Assembly (NCBI GenBank): GCA_964641215.1
Contig: CAZXKD010000099.1
Span: 1 to 10,344 of the forward strand
Origin: 13-1-40CM-70-15 sp964641215
GTDB taxonomy: Bacteria; Gemmatimonadota; Gemmatimonadetes; Gemmatimonadales; GWC2-71-9
Length of the DNA stretch: 10,344 nucleotides
Direction of reading: 5' to 3'
In this document: piece after piece, positions 1 through 7,266 of the stretch
Layout: the number at the start of each line of letters is the position of its first letter
How positions within the stretch are numbered: position 1 is the stretch's first letter
Made by a program: the position numbers and the translations under genes
The notes under the pieces: model-generated
Seen by the model: only the letters and a program-made list of their open reading frames with translations
Told to the model about the DNA's origin: nothing
Databases searched by the model: none

Positions 1-931
1 CGCTACCACCATCGCCGCCCGGCTGGGGGGTGGGCGAGGCGGAGCTCGCGGCCGACGAGCTGCGCGCCGACGACCGGCGGCCGTTCGTGTGGCGGGTCGC
101 TCCGCGGGCGCGCGTAAGCGCCGGCGCCGACGTCGGCCCCTTCCTCACCGCCGCCCTCGCCGTGCTGCAGGACGGTGGGCGCGTGACGGCGGGCGCGCCA
201 GGTACGGCGGACGTGATGTTCGGGGAGCGGCCGGGCACGGGGGAGAGGGGGGGAGGGGGGGGGAGGTGACGGGGGGAGGAGCGAGCGTGGTCATCCCTCC
301 CGCCGATCCGGCGTTGCTCGGCCAGGTGAACCGGGCGCTCGCGGCACGCGGTGTTGCCTGGCGATTCGCCGCCGCGGGCACCCCGGGCCCGCTCGCGTCG
401 GTGACGCTGACGATGCTGGCCGGCGTGCCGGTCACCCGTCGCTACCGCCTCGAGGGAGCAGGACCGGACAGCGCGGCGGTGCTCGCCACCGTGAACGGCG
501 AGCCGTGGCTGGTCCGCGCCGGGACGGTCGTCCTCCTCGGCAGTCGCCTCGACACGACCTGGACCGCGCTGCCAGCGACGCCGGCGTTCGTGCCGTTCGT
601 GGACGCCGTGGCCAATCGCGTGGCTCGAGGCGAGGCGGAGATCGCCGTAGCCGAAGGCGCGCTGCGGGTCGAGTTTGTGGTGCGGGGTGCCGACACGCTG
701 GGCGCGACCATCTATGGCCCCGACCCGCGCGAGTCCGATCTCACGTCGGCGAGCCCGGCGCTGGTGCGACGCGTGCTCGGCGGAGCGGACCGCGCCGACG
801 TGCTGGAGGACCGCGACTTCGCCGCCGCCGCTTTCGCGGGGACGCGACGCGCCGACACAAGTGGGGGGCTGCTGCTCCTGGCGCTGCTGCTGGCCGGGGC
901 CGAGTTGGCTGTGGCCACATTGAGGCACTGA
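1..931 (+). CDS. BatA-like membrane protein, 3' part, with an apparent frameshift
   Basis: This is the C-terminal part of a larger protein that enters from the left edge. Codons starting at position 3 read openly to a TGA at 267-269. The second frame continues the protein from about 270 to the TGA at 929-931. The text on both sides of the junction (..GTADVMFGERP.. and ..SVVIPPADPALLGQVNRALAARG..) looks like one protein, so I read it as one gene with a -1 shift inside the G runs at 239-266. The C-terminus has a motif-like stretch (DPRESDLTSASP) and a final hydrophobic segment (GGLLLLALLLAGAELAVATL), so it should be membrane anchored with the preceding domain outside the membrane. This resembles BatA/aerotolerance-type proteins with an N-terminal membrane region and a C-terminal helix; that assignment comes from memory and is moderate. 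The gene overlaps mfd by one base (TGATG). If the shift is real the product is truncated; a GTG at 287 could start a separate 3' fragment. Confidence 0.55.
   Translation, partial: ATTIAARLGGGRGGARGRRAARRRPAAVRVAGRSAGARKRRRRRRPLPHRRPRRAAGRWARDGGRARYGGRDVRGAAGHGGEGGRGGEVTGGGASVVIPPADPALLGQVNRALAARGVAWRFAAAGTPGPLASVTLTMLAGVPVTRRYRLEGAGPDSAAVLATVNGEPWLVRAGTVVLLGSRLDTTWTALPATPAFVPFVDAVANRVARGEAEIAVAEGALRVEFVVRGADTLGATIYGPDPRESDLTSASPALVRRVLGGADRADVLEDRDFAAAAFAGTRRADTSGGLLLLALLLAGAELAVATLRH
239..283 (+). repeat. G-run tract at the frameshift of the BatA-like gene
   Basis: G runs of 5, 7, 9 and 6 bases are separated mostly by single A's (239-243, 247-253, 255-263, 271-276). Reading frame 3 before the tract continues as frame 2 after it, consistent with one missing G or two extra G in a run. 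The pattern also fits the G-quadruplex consensus of four runs of at least three G with short loops. It sits between two recognisable protein segments, so it acts as a linker if in frame. Confidence 0.75.
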
Positions 932-3900
932 TGGCGCTCGCGTTCCTGCTCGATCGCTTCGACGACCTGCCGGCGACCCGGGCGCTGGCGGAGGGTCTCC
1001 CGGCTCCGGGATCCCGTCTCTCGCTGGCCGGCCTTCCCGGTTCCAGTCCCGCAGTCTTGGTCGCCGCGTTGGCTCGCCGCTTCGCGCAGCGCGTGTTCGC
1101 CGTGGTCACGCCGACGCCGGCCGACGCCGAGCGCTGGCTCGCCGATGTGCAAACGCTGCTCGGAGAGCGTGCCGCCCTCTACCCGCAGCGCGAGGGATTG
1201 GGAGCCGAAGAGCCGCACTTCGAGATCGCCGGTGAGCGGGTGGAGACGCTCGAGGCGTTGCTCGGCGGCCGGGTGCGAGTGCTCGTGACCACCGCCCGTG
1301 CGAGCACGGAGCGCACAGGGGTGCCGGCGGCGCTCGAGACCTCCCGGTTGGTGTTGCTACCGGGAGGCGGGAAACGGGAGACCGGAGTCGTCTCCCTCAC
1401 CGCCGTCGTCGCTCGCCTGAGCGAGATGGGCTACGCCCGGGTGCCGATGGTGACGGAAGTCGCCCAGTACAGCGTGCGCGGTGGGATTCTGGACGTGTAT
1501 GGGTTCGGGATGGCGGCAGCGGCGCGGATCGAATGGTGGGGCGACGACATCGCATCGCTCCGGACCTTCGACCTCGACACGCAGCGCTCGGGCGGGGAGA
1601 TCGAGCGGGTGACGATTCTGCCGGTGAAGACCGAGGGGAGCGGAGGACCGAGCGCCGGGGAGGGATCGCGGCGCTCGCTGCTCGAGCTCCTCCCGACGGA
1701 CACGCTCGTCATCATCGATCAGGAGTCTGCGGTCGAGCGCGAAGTAGAGCGCGCCTGGAGCGACGCCGCGCACCATCTCGCAGTCGCCCGCCGCATGGGT
1801 GAGGAGCCTCCGGCGCGGGAGGAGCTCCTGCTCGCGCCCGAGAGCTGGCGCGCCCGGTTAGGTCGGTTCGCGCGGCTGGCACCCGGTGCCGGCGACGCGG
1901 AGTCGCGGTTTCCCCTCGCACCGCCGGAAGCGATCGACCGCGACATCAGGCAGCTGCGACGGCTCGTGGCAGGGGAGCCGCCGACCGTCATTCTGTGCGA
2001 CAACGAGGGCCAGCTCGAACGGTTGGAGGAGTTGCTGGGGGCGGGCCGCGCCACGCTCGCGATCGGCGCGCTGGACGGCGGCTTCGTGCTGCCGGCCCTG
2101 CGTGTCCTCACCGACCACGAGATCTTCCGCCGCGCCCGCCGGCTGCGGCGGCCGCGCCGCTACCGGTCCGCCTCGCCCAGCGCCGTGGCCGCCGCCAGCG
2201 CCGCGCTCACTCTCGGCGGTTACGTCGTGCATCTGGAGCATGGCATTGGCATCTACCGCGGGCTGCAAACGATCGCCGTCGGCGACGGAACGCTCGACGT
2301 GGCGGTCCTGGAATACGAGGGCGGCGACCGGCTCAACGTCCCGCTGTACCGTCTCGACCAGCTCGAGCCCTACCGGGCGGCTGGGGGAGGGGGGGGGGAC
2401 GGCGACGCTCCCCCCCCCAGACTGCACCGCCTCGGCGCGACTACCTGGCAGCGGCAGCGGGACCGGACGCGGGCGGCGATCCGCAAGATGGCGGGCGAGC
2501 TGCTCGAGTTGTACGCGCGGCGACAGCTCGCGTCCGGGTACGCCTTTCCCCCTGACACGCCCTGGCAGCGGGAGCTCGAGTCCGCATTTCTGTACGAAGA
2601 CACGCCCGACCAGCGCCGCGCGGCGGCGGAGGTGAAGCGGGATCTGGAGCGGCCCCGACCCATGGACCGGCTGCTGATCGGGGACGTCGGATACGGCAAG
2701 ACCGAGGTGGCGCTGCGCGCCGCCTTCAAGGCGGTGCAGGCTGGCAAGCAAGTGGCGGTCCTGGTGCCGACCACAATTCTCGCCGAACAGCACGGCCGCA
2801 CGTTTCGCGAGCGGCTCGCGGACTATCCCGTGCGCATCGAGGTGTTGTCGCGCTTCCGGAGCGTGAAAGCGTCCGCGGCCGTGGTGCGCGAGCTCGGCGT
2901 CGGCGCCATCGACATCGTGATCGGCACTCACCGCCTGCTGTCGCGCGACGTGGTCTTCAAGGACCTCGGGCTCCTGGTGGTGGACGAGGAGCACCGTTTC
3001 GGGGTGCGGCACAAGGAGCGGCTCAAGGCTCTGAAGCTGTCGGTGGACGTGCTCACGCTCACGGCGACGCCGATCCCGCGCACCCTGCACCTCTCCCTGG
3101 CGGGCCTGCGGGACCTCACAATGCTCGAAACGGCGCCGAAAGACCGCTCGCCGGTGCTCACGTTCATCGAGCCGTGGGACGACGCCCTGCTGGAGGAAGC
3201 GCTGGCCCGGGAACTCGACCGAGGCGGCCAGGTGTATTTCGTGCACAACCGCATCGAGACGATCGCCACCATCGCCGAGCGGGTGCGGCGGCTGGCGCCG
3301 CGGGCGCGGGTCGCGATCGCGCACGGGCAGTTGCCGGAAGCGGAGCTGGATACCGTCATGGCGCGGTTCGTGCGCGGCGAGGTGGACACGCTGGTCTCGA
3401 CGATGATCGTGGAATCCGGTCTCGACGTGCCGAACGCCAACACCATGGTGGTCGATCGCGCCGACCAGCTGGGCCTCGCCCAGCTCTACCAGCTGCGCGG
3501 GCGAGTGGGGCGCAGCCACCGCCGGGCCTCCTGCTACCTGTTGGTGCCCGACCTCGTCGACGCCGAGGCCGAGGAACGATTACGGGTGCTCGAGCATCAT
3601 ACCGATCTGGGGTCGGGCTACCGGATTGCCCTCCGGGACCTCGAGCTCCGGGGCGCCGGGAACCTGCTCGGGGCAGAGCAGTCGGGTCACGCGCAGGCGG
3701 TGGGATTCGACATGTACCTGCGCTGGCTCGAGGAAGAAGTGCGGGTCTTGCGGGGGGAGCGGCAGGCGAGCGGCGGGGAGCGATGGAGCCCGCCCGACGT
3801 CACGCTCGACTTGCCGGCACATCTGCCGACGGACTACGTGGCGGACGACGAGGCCAAGTTGAACTTGTACCGGCGGCTGGCGCGGGCCGAACAGCCGTGC

Positions 3901-4239
3901 GAGATTCAAGCGGTGCGCGAGGAATTGCGCGATCGGTTCGGCCCGCTGCCCGACGACGCGCAGCGCCTCCTCCTCGTGGCCGAGCTCCGCGCGCTCGGCG
4001 CCCGCGTGGGACTGGAGACGGTCCTGATCCGGGGTGACGAGGCGCGGCTCACGTTTCGGCGGGACGCCCACCCCCGCTTGGCCGGGCTGACGGCCGCCCT
4101 CGACGCGGTGCAGTTCGAGGCCGAAGTGCGGCGGACGCATCCCCTCTCCTTGCGGCTGCGGCGGCTCGGCGGCGAAGCGATCGGCCCCGGGCTGGCGCGG
4201 GCCCTCACGACGGTTCTGCAGGACTCTCACAGCGAATAG
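931..4239 (+). CDS. mfd: transcription-repair coupling factor Mfd
   Basis: Mfd is a cytoplasmic ATP-dependent DNA translocase that removes RNA polymerase stalled at lesions and recruits UvrA for nucleotide excision repair. The 1102-residue length is normal. The UvrB-homology part is at the N-terminus, including VRGGILDVYGFG and SLRTFDLDTQRS, which match the region used for UvrA binding in E. coli Mfd. The RNA-polymerase interacting (CarD-like) domain is near residues 429-482 (HLEHGIGIYRGL). The motor has Walker A GDVGYGKT at 584-591, DEEH at 685-688, TATPIPRT at 711-718, and the translocation motif region with QLRGRVGRSHRR. The C-terminal TRCF domain follows (LPTDYVADDEAKLNLYRRLA). The start is ATG 931, with GAGG at 922-925 five bases upstream; the open frame extends back to 505 but there it overlaps the previous gene. 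Glycine-rich low-complexity inserts lie at residues 236-247 and 485-496, both in linkers and in frame. Confidence 0.97.
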   Translation: MALAFLLDRFDDLPATRALAEGLPAPGSRLSLAGLPGSSPAVLVAALARRFAQRVFAVVTPTPADAERWLADVQTLLGERAALYPQREGLGAEEPHFEIAGERVETLEALLGGRVRVLVTTARASTERTGVPAALETSRLVLLPGGGKRETGVVSLTAVVARLSEMGYARVPMVTEVAQYSVRGGILDVYGFGMAAAARIEWWGDDIASLRTFDLDTQRSGGEIERVTILPVKTEGSGGPSAGEGSRRSLLELLPTDTLVIIDQESAVEREVERAWSDAAHHLAVARRMGEEPPAREELLLAPESWRARLGRFARLAPGAGDAESRFPLAPPEAIDRDIRQLRRLVAGEPPTVILCDNEGQLERLEELLGAGRATLAIGALDGGFVLPALRVLTDHEIFRRARRLRRPRRYRSASPSAVAAASAALTLGGYVVHLEHGIGIYRGLQTIAVGDGTLDVAVLEYEGGDRLNVPLYRLDQLEPYRAAGGGGGDGDAPPPRLHRLGATTWQRQRDRTRAAIRKMAGELLELYARRQLASGYAFPPDTPWQRELESAFLYEDTPDQRRAAAEVKRDLERPRPMDRLLIGDVGYGKTEVALRAAFKAVQAGKQVAVLVPTTILAEQHGRTFRERLADYPVRIEVLSRFRSVKASAAVVRELGVGAIDIVIGTHRLLSRDVVFKDLGLLVVDEEHRFGVRHKERLKALKLSVDVLTLTATPIPRTLHLSLAGLRDLTMLETAPKDRSPVLTFIEPWDDALLEEALARELDRGGQVYFVHNRIETIATIAERVRRLAPRARVAIAHGQLPEAELDTVMARFVRGEVDTLVSTMIVESGLDVPNANTMVVDRADQLGLAQLYQLRGRVGRSHRRASCYLLVPDLVDAEAEERLRVLEHHTDLGSGYRIALRDLELRGAGNLLGAEQSGHAQAVGFDMYLRWLEEEVRVLRGERQASGGERWSPPDVTLDLPAHLPTDYVADDEAKLNLYRRLARAEQPCEIQAVREELRDRFGPLPDDAQRLLLVAELRALGARVGLETVLIRGDEARLTFRRDAHPRLAGLTAALDAVQFEAEVRRTHPLSLRLRRLGGEAIGPGLARALTTVLQDSHSE
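2381..2420 (+). repeat. G10/C9 inverted tract inside mfd
   Basis: G5-A-G10 (2383-2398) is followed by a short spacer and C9 (2410-2418), bounded by CT on the left and AG on the right. Positions 2381-2391 can pair with 2410-2420 over 11 positions with one mismatch, leaving an 18-base loop. In protein it codes five glycines, DGDA and three prolines (residues 485-496) just after the RNA-polymerase interacting domain, where E. coli Mfd has a shorter linker. Frame is kept on both sides. Confidence 0.7.
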
Positions 4240-4247
4240 GAGACGCC

Positions 4248-5711
4248 ATGCGGCGGCTGGGTCTAGTGATGCTGGTGCTCGTGATCGCCGGGTGCAGCGC
4301 GCTCCGCGATGCCTTCTCGGCGCACGCCGGCGACGCCGCGACGGCGGCAGGCCAGGTCCTCAGCGTCGAGCGGCTGGCGGCGCTGGCCGCACAGGTGAAG
4401 GGGATGCCCCTGCAGCGCGAGAACCTCGGTCGCCTGGCGGACGTCTACATCGACTACACCCTCTTCGCGCTGGCGCTGGCGCAGGGCAAGACGCTCGACG
4501 ACTCGGGCACCGTCGCCGCGACGATGTGGCCGCTGGCCTCGCAACTCAAGTGGGACCACTTCCACGACCGGCTCTCGAGCGGTCGCATGCGGCTCACCCC
4601 GCGGCAGGTGGACTCGGCCTACCAAGACGGGACCGTGCGCGTGTTCCAGCACATCCTCCTCCAGGTACCCTCCAGCGCCGCGCCCACCGTCGCGCAGCAG
4701 AAGGAGACCCAGGCCAAAGGCCTACTGACGCAGATCACCGCGTCCCACGGGGCCAGCTTTGCCGCGCTGGCCAAGCGCTACTCCGACGATCCCGGCACCA
4801 AGAACCGGGGGGGGATGCTGAACGCCAGCGGCCGCGGCCAGTTCGTGCCGCCGTTCGAGGAGGCGGCCTGGCTGCTCGCCCCCGGCGGCGTGAGCGCCGT
4901 GGTCCGCAGCCCCTATGGCTTCCACATCATCCGCCGTCCTCCCTTGGCCGAAGTGCGGGACAGCTTCGCGCAGGGGCTCCAGGAAACCCTGAGCACCCGC
5001 CTGGACTCGATCTACATGGCGAGCCTCGATACCGCCCGGCAGCTCAAGCTCAGGGGGGACGCCGGCGCGGCGGTGCGTCAAGCGGTCCAGGACATCAACG
5101 CCGCGCGCACCGACGGTCACACCCTCGTCGGCTATCGCGGCGGCAGCTTCACGGTGCGGGACCTGGTCCGCTGGATCCGCGCGCTCCCCCCGGAAGTCAG
5201 CCAGGCGGTTCCCACCGCCAGCGACGCGCAGATCGGCCTGCTCCTGCGCCAACTGGCGGAGCGCAATATCCTGCTGCAGCAGGCCGACTCGGCTGCGGTC
5301 CAGCTCACCGACTCCGACTGGGCCGATCTGCGCGCCGCTCACGACTCGGCGCTGCGCAAGGTGCAGGGCGCGCTCGCCCTCACGCCGCAGGTTCTCAAGG
5401 ACTCGGCCGCGACGCCCGAGGCGCGGGTGCAGCTCGCCATGCGCCACGTCCAGGGATTCCTCGACAACATCGTCGTGGCGCGCTCCAACTTCGTCGCCAT
5501 CCCGCCGTTCCTGGGGGACGTGCTGCGCGCCGGGGCGTCCTGGTCCGTCAATCAGGCGGGCCTGGTGCGCGCCGCGGAGCGAGCCCGTGAGGTGCGAGCG
5601 AAGAGTGACTCACTGCGCGGAGTGCAGCGGCCCAACAACGAACCCGTTCCCAGCGTGCGGCCCGCCCCGGGGCCGGCGCCGGTGCCGGGCCGCCCACCGC
5701 GGACGCCATAG
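4248..5711 (+). CDS. parvulin-type peptidyl-prolyl isomerase lipoprotein
   Basis: This is a 487-residue secreted protein predicted to isomerise prolyl bonds during folding of envelope proteins. Its N-terminus (RRLGLVMLVLVIAGC) has a hydrophobic core and a lipobox IAGC with Cys16, so it should be a lipoprotein. A single parvulin (Rotamase/PpiC) domain spans about residues 132-230: it starts VFQHILLQV, has FAALAKRYSDDPGTKNRGG in the middle, and ends SPYGFHIIRR with the typical late histidine at 226. The roughly 250 residues after it are alpha-helical looking without a family I recognise, ending in a proline-rich tail. ATG 4248 has AGGAG at 4238-4242, five bases upstream and overlapping the mfd stop, which suggests coupled translation. 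The next gene begins one base after its stop and encodes a second parvulin protein, so the two probably arose by duplication or share clients. No low-complexity G tract of the kind seen in its neighbours is obvious here. Confidence 0.85.
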   Translation: MRRLGLVMLVLVIAGCSALRDAFSAHAGDAATAAGQVLSVERLAALAAQVKGMPLQRENLGRLADVYIDYTLFALALAQGKTLDDSGTVAATMWPLASQLKWDHFHDRLSSGRMRLTPRQVDSAYQDGTVRVFQHILLQVPSSAAPTVAQQKETQAKGLLTQITASHGASFAALAKRYSDDPGTKNRGGMLNASGRGQFVPPFEEAAWLLAPGGVSAVVRSPYGFHIIRRPPLAEVRDSFAQGLQETLSTRLDSIYMASLDTARQLKLRGDAGAAVRQAVQDINAARTDGHTLVGYRGGSFTVRDLVRWIRALPPEVSQAVPTASDAQIGLLLRQLAERNILLQQADSAAVQLTDSDWADLRAAHDSALRKVQGALALTPQVLKDSAATPEARVQLAMRHVQGFLDNIVVARSNFVAIPPFLGDVLRAGASWSVNQAGLVRAAERAREVRAKSDSLRGVQRPNNEPVPSVRPAPGPAPVPGRPPRTP

Positions 5712-5712
5712 C

Positions 5713-7266
5713 ATGAGGACTCGAGCGTTCCCCACCTGTCGCGCCGCTGTAGTGGCGGCCGCTACGGCGCTGCTCCCGCTCGGGGTGGCGTCGGGGCAGG
5801 GGGGGAGGGGCGGCGTGGCGCTCGACCGCATCGTGGCGATCGTCGGCAGCAAGCCGATTCTCCAGTCGCAAGTGGAGGAGATGCTCGTGGCCGCGCAGGC
5901 GCAGGGCCAGACGGTGCCCACCGATTCGGCCGGCCGCGCCGCCGCGCGCAAGCAGGTCCTGCTGCAGATGGTCGAGGACGAGATCCTGGTGCAGCAGGCC
6001 GAGCGGGACACCACCGTCAAGGTCACCGACCAGGAAGTGCTAGACGCGGTCGAGCAAACGGTGAAAGGCATCCGGGGCAACTACCCGAGCGACTCGACGT
6101 TCTACGCGCAGCTGCGGCTGGCGGGCTTCGCGTCGGTGGAGGAATGGCGCCGCTTCCTGGCCGAGCAGCAGCGGCGCAGTATCCAGCGCGACCGGCTGCT
6201 GCAGCTGCAGCGGGAGAAGGGGAAGCTGAAGCCGATCAACCCGACCGACGCGCAGATGCACCAGTTCTGGGAGGAGCAGCGCGCCGCGCAACCCAAGCGG
6301 CCGGCGGCGGTGTCGTTCCGGCAGATCGTGGTGGCGCCCAGGCCGGATTCCGCGGCCCAGGCGGCCGCGCTGCAGAAGGCCGAATCGCTGCAAACGGCGC
6401 TGCGCGCCGGCGCCGATTTCGCCGCCGCCGCCAAGCGCTTCTCCGACGACAGCGGTTCGCGCGACCTGGGCGGCGAGCTTGGCTGGTTCCGGCGCGGCGT
6501 CATGGTCAAACCCTTCGAGCAGGCCGCCTTCCGGCTGAAGCCGGGGGAGATCTCGGACCCGGTCGAGAGCAGCTTCGGTTTCCATATTATCCAGGTCGAG
6601 CGCGTGCAACCGGCGGAGATCCTGGCGCGCCAGATCCTCATTGCGCCGGCGATCTCGGCGGCGCGAATCGCTCAGGCGCGGCAGCTCGCGGATTCGGTCC
6701 GCGCCGCGCTCGCCCGCGGCGCCTCCTACGACTCGCTCGCGCGGCTCTACGCCGACGAGAACGAGGCCAACCTCGCCCCCGACGTGCCGCTCACCGATCT
6801 GCCGCCGGTCTACCAGCGGGCGCTCGCGAAAGACACCACGCTCGGCCTCAAGCCCGTGCTCACCCTGGCCCACCGCCCCCCGAACAAGTGCGGCGTGATC
6901 GAGGTGACGAAAAGGCAGGGGGAAGGGTCGCCCAGCTTCGACCGCGGGAAAGATCGGATCCGCACCCAGGTGAGCCAGGCCCCGATGAATCGGCATTATG
7001 TCGGCCCGCCCCCTCCCCCTCCCTCCGCCCCCCCTCCCCCGCCCCCCCCCCCCCCCCCCACCCCCCCCTGTGGCCGTCCCTCCCTCCCCGCGACCCCGCC
7101 TCGCGGTGACTCTGGGGGACCCGCGCGGGATCGGGCCGGAAGTCGTGGCCGGCGCGCTGGGCCGGGGATCGCTCGAGGCGGACGTCGTGCTCGTGGGGCC
7201 GGACGACCAGCTCCAGGGCATTGCGGCGCGCAGCCGGCTGGGCGTGGGGGAATGGGGGAAGGGTAA
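5713..7266 (+). CDS. surA: SurA-like periplasmic chaperone / peptidyl-prolyl isomerase, with uncertain 3' end
   Basis: SurA helps outer-membrane proteins fold in the periplasm. A signal peptide is clear (residues 1 to about 29, ending LGVASG). The SurA N-domain begins LDRIVAIVGSKPILQSQVEEML. Parvulin domain 1 spans about 197-297 (FRQIVV, FAAAAKRFSDDSGSRDLGGELGWF, SSFGFHIIQV) and looks intact. Domain 2 (about 304-400) is shorter and degenerate, lacking the GG-W-F block and the FHII end. After residue 431 (..NRHYVG) the expected C-terminal strand and stop are missing: the frame enters a C-rich tract and then runs inside pdxA in the wrong frame until 7264-7266. I therefore think the true end is near 7003-7010 and has been lost or is obscured by indels; the listed end is simply the first in-frame stop. 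No strong Shine-Dalgarno is visible at ATG 5713, so reinitiation from the gene ending one base earlier is likely. G7-A-G4 at 5799-5810 lies at the signal peptide exit. Confidence 0.8.
   Translation: MRTRAFPTCRAAVVAAATALLPLGVASGQGGRGGVALDRIVAIVGSKPILQSQVEEMLVAAQAQGQTVPTDSAGRAAARKQVLLQMVEDEILVQQAERDTTVKVTDQEVLDAVEQTVKGIRGNYPSDSTFYAQLRLAGFASVEEWRRFLAEQQRRSIQRDRLLQLQREKGKLKPINPTDAQMHQFWEEQRAAQPKRPAAVSFRQIVVAPRPDSAAQAAALQKAESLQTALRAGADFAAAAKRFSDDSGSRDLGGELGWFRRGVMVKPFEQAAFRLKPGEISDPVESSFGFHIIQVERVQPAEILARQILIAPAISAARIAQARQLADSVRAALARGASYDSLARLYADENEANLAPDVPLTDLPPVYQRALAKDTTLGLKPVLTLAHRPPNKCGVIEVTKRQGEGSPSFDRGKDRIRTQVSQAPMNRHYVGPPPPPPSAPPPPPPPPPPTPPCGRPSLPATPPRGDSGGPARDRAGSRGRRAGPGIARGGRRARGAGRPAPGHCGAQPAGRGGMGEG
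7005..7088 (+). repeat. long C-rich tract across the surA-pdxA junction
   Basis: The stretch is almost only C with single T, G or A interruptions. It includes 18 C in a row (7042-7059), then A, then 8 C (7061-7068), and ends in CCCTCCCTCCCC. All three plus-strand frames read as proline-rich nonsense here, and none supplies the normal SurA ending. It is the C/T complement of the G/A tracts in neighbouring genes. A run of 18 identical bases is highly prone to polymerase slippage and to sequencing error, so lengths here should not be trusted. Confidence 0.85.

Noticed and set aside
505..930. Upstream extension of the mfd frame
   Set aside because: It would overlap the BatA-like coding and is not Mfd-like; ATG 931 has a good Shine-Dalgarno and starts the normal N-terminus.
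1858..3519. Long open frame on the minus strand across mfd (553 codons)
   Set aside because: It lies opposite strongly conserved Mfd motor coding, has no recognisable family and is expected in very GC-rich DNA where stops are rare.
7005..7088. C tract as a transcription terminator or CRISPR-like array
   Set aside because: There is no stem followed by a T run, no repeat-spacer periodicity, and pdxA coding follows immediately.
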